64,000 bases of DNA from Bacillota bacterium (GTDB lineage Bacteria > Bacillota > Clostridia > Acetivibrionales > DTU013), in NCBI GenBank assembly GCA_023426125.1, contig JAFABI010000049.1:62001-126000 (forward strand), given 5' to 3'. Below, one piece after another: positions 61,782 to 64,000 of the stretch (position 1 is the stretch's first letter; the number at the start of each line of letters is the position of its first letter). The notes beneath the pieces were generated by a model. It worked only from the letters and a program-made list of their open reading frames with translations. It had not been told where the DNA came from and made no database searches. Both the position numbers and the translations under genes were made by a program.

Positions 61782-62494
61782 TGCCGCAGACGGAACCAAT
61801 TAAAACATCGGAAGGCATGCAGCTTGACCCGCGAACCAAGGTATACCTTCTGCTACTCATAAATATTGTCATATTTGCTACAAATCCCAGCGGCTACCAA
61901 CTGATAGCAAAAGGAGCACTGGCGGCCATACCCTTTGCGCTGCTGTGCAGTGCCGGGAAGTGGAGGCAGGGTTTTATTTACGCCGTTTTATATGTGGCAG
62001 GACAACTGGCCGAAACCTATCTTACCGAATACGCCGCCGGACTGTGGGGCCTTCTGCTGCGCTTTACCGCGCAGATGCTCAACAGGCTCGTTCCAATTGT
62101 CATCATGGCCTACTATTTAGTCAGGACGACGGAAGTTAGCGCATTTATCGCTGCAATGGAACGGATGCATGTTACGAGGAAAATCGTTATCCCGCTTGCA
62201 GTTATATTTCGCTTTTTTCCAACCATTGCGGAGGAATCCCGCGCTATCAATGACGCCATGCGCATGCGCGGCATTGGTTTTCGCGGGAGCCCGTTGGCTA
62301 TGCTGGAATACCGTCTTGTTCCCCTGATGATGTCGATTGCCAAGATCGGCAACGAGCTGTCGGCTGCGGCGCTCACGAGAGGCTTGAGCATCACAGGAGA
62401 GCGCACCAACATATATATAATCGGGGTTGGTGTGCGGGATGCTGTGTTTGGCCTCTGGGCGACGGCGGCCGCAATCCTGTTTTTCATTCTGTAG
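61781..62494 (+). CDS. ecfT: ECF transporter T component
   Basis: A 237-residue transmembrane protein whose ATG overlaps the S-component stop (TAATG). About five hydrophobic helices and the two cytoplasmic coupling helices (AMRMRGIGFRGSPLAMLEY; ELSAAALTRGLS) that bind the ATPases in EcfT are visible. It links S component and ATPase. Operon position: third transport gene. Confidence 0.92.
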   Translation: MPQTEPIKTSEGMQLDPRTKVYLLLLINIVIFATNPSGYQLIAKGALAAIPFALLCSAGKWRQGFIYAVLYVAGQLAETYLTEYAAGLWGLLLRFTAQMLNRLVPIVIMAYYLVRTTEVSAFIAAMERMHVTRKIVIPLAVIFRFFPTIAEESRAINDAMRMRGIGFRGSPLAMLEYRLVPLMMSIAKIGNELSAAALTRGLSITGERTNIYIIGVGVRDAVFGLWATAAAILFFIL

Positions 62495-62508
62495 AGGGAG
62501 GGATGCGC

Positions 62509-64000
62509 ATGATTAATCTGAAGGATGTATCCTTTTCCTATGCGGGAAGTGAACGGGAGAGCGGAATAAAAAACATCAATCTGACGGTCGGCGAAGGCGA
62601 AGTGGTTCTGCTGTGCGGTGAGTCCGGCTGCGGAAAAACAACGGTGACCCGGCTGATAAATGGCCTGATACCCCATTACTATGAGGGGCAGATGAGCGGT
62701 GAGGTTCTGATCGGTGAAAAAAAGATCCATGAACTGCCACTCCAAGAGACATCACGGCTGGTGGGTTCGGTCTTTCAAAATCCTCGTTCCCAATTCTTTA
62801 ACGTCAGCACTACCGGCGAAATCGTCTTTGGCTGTGAAAACATGGCGCTGACCGTTCCTGAGATTTTTGCGCGGCTTGATCAAACGGTGCGTGAGTTCAA
62901 AATCGAGAGTCTGATGGATCGGAGCATCTTTAAGCTCTCCGGCGGCGAGAAGCAGAAAATCGCCTGCGCATCCGTTGCGGCGTCCGATCCTCCGATTCTT
63001 GTGCTGGACGAGCCATCTTCCAATCTGGACACGGATGCGGTGGAGGAGCTGCGCAGACTCATGGAAATGTGGAAAAAGAAAGGCAAAACCGTTATCATTG
63101 CCGAACACCGGCTATATTATCTGCGGGAACTGATCGACCGTGTGATCTATATGAAAGACGGTATCATCGCAGGAGAATATACCGTCGAGACATTCCAATC
63201 TCTCTCTCCGGATGATCTCACGGAGATGGGACTGCGCCCGTTTTCCCTTTCCGACATCGTAAGAAAGCGCCGCACAGTGCCTGAATCAAACGAGACGATG
63301 ACTCTTTCGGGGTTTTCCTATACTTACAAGCATGCCGCAGGGTCGGCACTCAACATGAAGGATTTTTCGATCCCTCGAAACGCCATTATTGCCATCGTCG
63401 GAAAAAACGGAGCGGGAAAATCCACGTTTGCCCGGTGCCTGTGCGGGTTGGAGAAAAAATTCGGCGGCACGGTGGGAAATGGGGATCAAACGCTGCGGGC
63501 AAGGCAGTTGCTGAAAAAATCTTATATGGTGATGCAGGATGTAAATCATCAGCTTTTTACCGAGAGCGTGTTGGATGAAGTGCTGCTCAGTATGGAAAAC
63601 GCGGAGGAAGCATCAGCCGGACATATCCTTGATAGCCTTGATCTGCTTCCTTTAAAGGAACTGCACCCCATGTCGCTTTCCGGCGGGCAGAAGCAAAGGG
63701 TAGCGATTGCCGGAGCTGTTGCCAGCGAACGGGATATTATTATTTTTGATGAGCCGACAAGCGGCCTTGACCTATATCACATGAAAGAGGTCGCATTAAA
63801 TATAGAACACCTGAAAACGCAAGGGAAAACCGTATTTTTAATTACGCACGATTTGGAGGTTGTCATGGAATGCTGTACCCATGTGTTACATTTTGAAAAT
63901 GGAGAGGCAATCGGGAACTATCCCCTTAATTCTGAAGGATGCAAAAAGCTCAAATCATTCTTCGGTAATATACCTGTAAATCATATGATGCATCTGCAAT
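62509..64000 (+). CDS. ECF transporter ATPase, double-domain (3' partial)
   Basis: Frame open from ATG 62509 (GAGGGAGG seven bases upstream) to the window end, ~497 residues so far. Two ABC ATPase domains are fused. Domain 1: Walker A CGESGCGKTT near 41, signature LSGGEKQK, Walker B LVLDEPSSNLD. Domain 2: Walker A VGKNGAGKST near 301, signature LSGGQKQR, Walker B IIFDEPTSGLD, and H-loop ITHDLE. It pairs with the T and S components to power uptake. The stop lies beyond 64000. Confidence 0.94.
   Translation, partial: MINLKDVSFSYAGSERESGIKNINLTVGEGEVVLLCGESGCGKTTVTRLINGLIPHYYEGQMSGEVLIGEKKIHELPLQETSRLVGSVFQNPRSQFFNVSTTGEIVFGCENMALTVPEIFARLDQTVREFKIESLMDRSIFKLSGGEKQKIACASVAASDPPILVLDEPSSNLDTDAVEELRRLMEMWKKKGKTVIIAEHRLYYLRELIDRVIYMKDGIIAGEYTVETFQSLSPDDLTEMGLRPFSLSDIVRKRRTVPESNETMTLSGFSYTYKHAAGSALNMKDFSIPRNAIIAIVGKNGAGKSTFARCLCGLEKKFGGTVGNGDQTLRARQLLKKSYMVMQDVNHQLFTESVLDEVLLSMENAEEASAGHILDSLDLLPLKELHPMSLSGGQKQRVAIAGAVASERDIIIFDEPTSGLDLYHMKEVALNIEHLKTQGKTVFLITHDLEVVMECCTHVLHFENGEAIGNYPLNSEGCKKLKSFFGNIPVNHMMHLQ

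Noticed and set aside
1..64000. tRNA or rRNA genes
   Set aside because: None of the conserved cloverleaf or rRNA signatures was noticed; a covariance-model search would settle this.

Overview
The window looks like the chromosome of an anaerobic, endospore-forming, Gram-positive bacterium of the Clostridia. The signs are a sensory-type [FeFe]-hydrogenase protein paired with a SpoIIE-type phosphatase, two small Spo0E-like genes, an S-layer-homology protein, an Lpl-type sugar ABC system with a YesM/YesN two-component pair, strong AGGAGG ribosome binding sites and an ECF transporter. Base composition is mixed, with an AT-rich accessory patch at about 30.7-33.3 kb. No tRNA, rRNA or CRISPR array was seen.

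Layout. (1) 0-5.2 kb: sensory hydrogenase/PAS protein (cut by the left edge), SpoIIE phosphatase, an isolated TnpB/Cas12-like protein that has lost two of three RuvC catalytic residues, a structured inverted-repeat region after it, and a small Cys-rich protein. (2) 5.3-6.8 kb: a cobalamin riboswitch ahead of a MtaA/UroD-like methyltransferase. (3) 6.9-10.5 kb, minus strand: a metal-handling operon of a CobW GTPase with a His-rich loop, a CobW-permease fusion and a YcgQ-like partner. (4) 10.6-16.6 kb: copper region with a CopA-type ATPase, an attenuated leader, an SLH protein and a TauE-like/cupredoxin membrane protein. The last two share an unusual Cys-containing C-terminal domain. (5) 16.7-25.8 kb: Lpl-type ABC importer, a DUF4838 protein and a YesM/YesN pair whose kinase has two tandem sensor modules. 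(6) 25.8-30.7 kb: an amidinotransferase-fold enzyme, then an HD-GYP regulator, an HPt protein and a hybrid kinase that form a phosphorelay. (7) 30.7-33.3 kb: AT-rich island with a type III toxin-antitoxin locus (single antitoxin unit, toxN with two compensating single-base indels), a Spo0E-like gene, two paralogous XRE regulators and a MITE-like hairpin. (8) 33.3-40.5 kb: carbohydrate cluster with a GH109-like protein, AraC regulators, a Gfo/Idh/MocA oxidoreductase, a ceramidase-like hydrolase and a DegT aminotransferase. (9) 40.7-46.9 kb: TipA-like MerR regulator, zinc-ribbon protein, XRE-cupin regulator, threonine degradation genes tdh and kbl, and a second Spo0E-like/XRE pair. (10) 47.3-51.5 kb: speA, a DUF5317 protein, a membrane HD-GYP protein and a 32-residue hydrophobic peptide. 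(11) 51.7-56.6 kb: two AraC regulators and a sugar isomerase/oxidoreductase/isomerase operon. (12) 56.7-64 kb: a TetR-controlled operon of two ABC half-transporters plus an MptD-type ECF S component, EcfT and a double EcfA that runs off the right edge.

The most unusual items are the nuclease-dead TnpB-like protein with its structured downstream region, the minimal type III toxin-antitoxin locus, the duplicated DKHC domain of the copper operon, and several short dispersed or tandem repeat families. Family calls come from motif recognition by eye; no database search was run.
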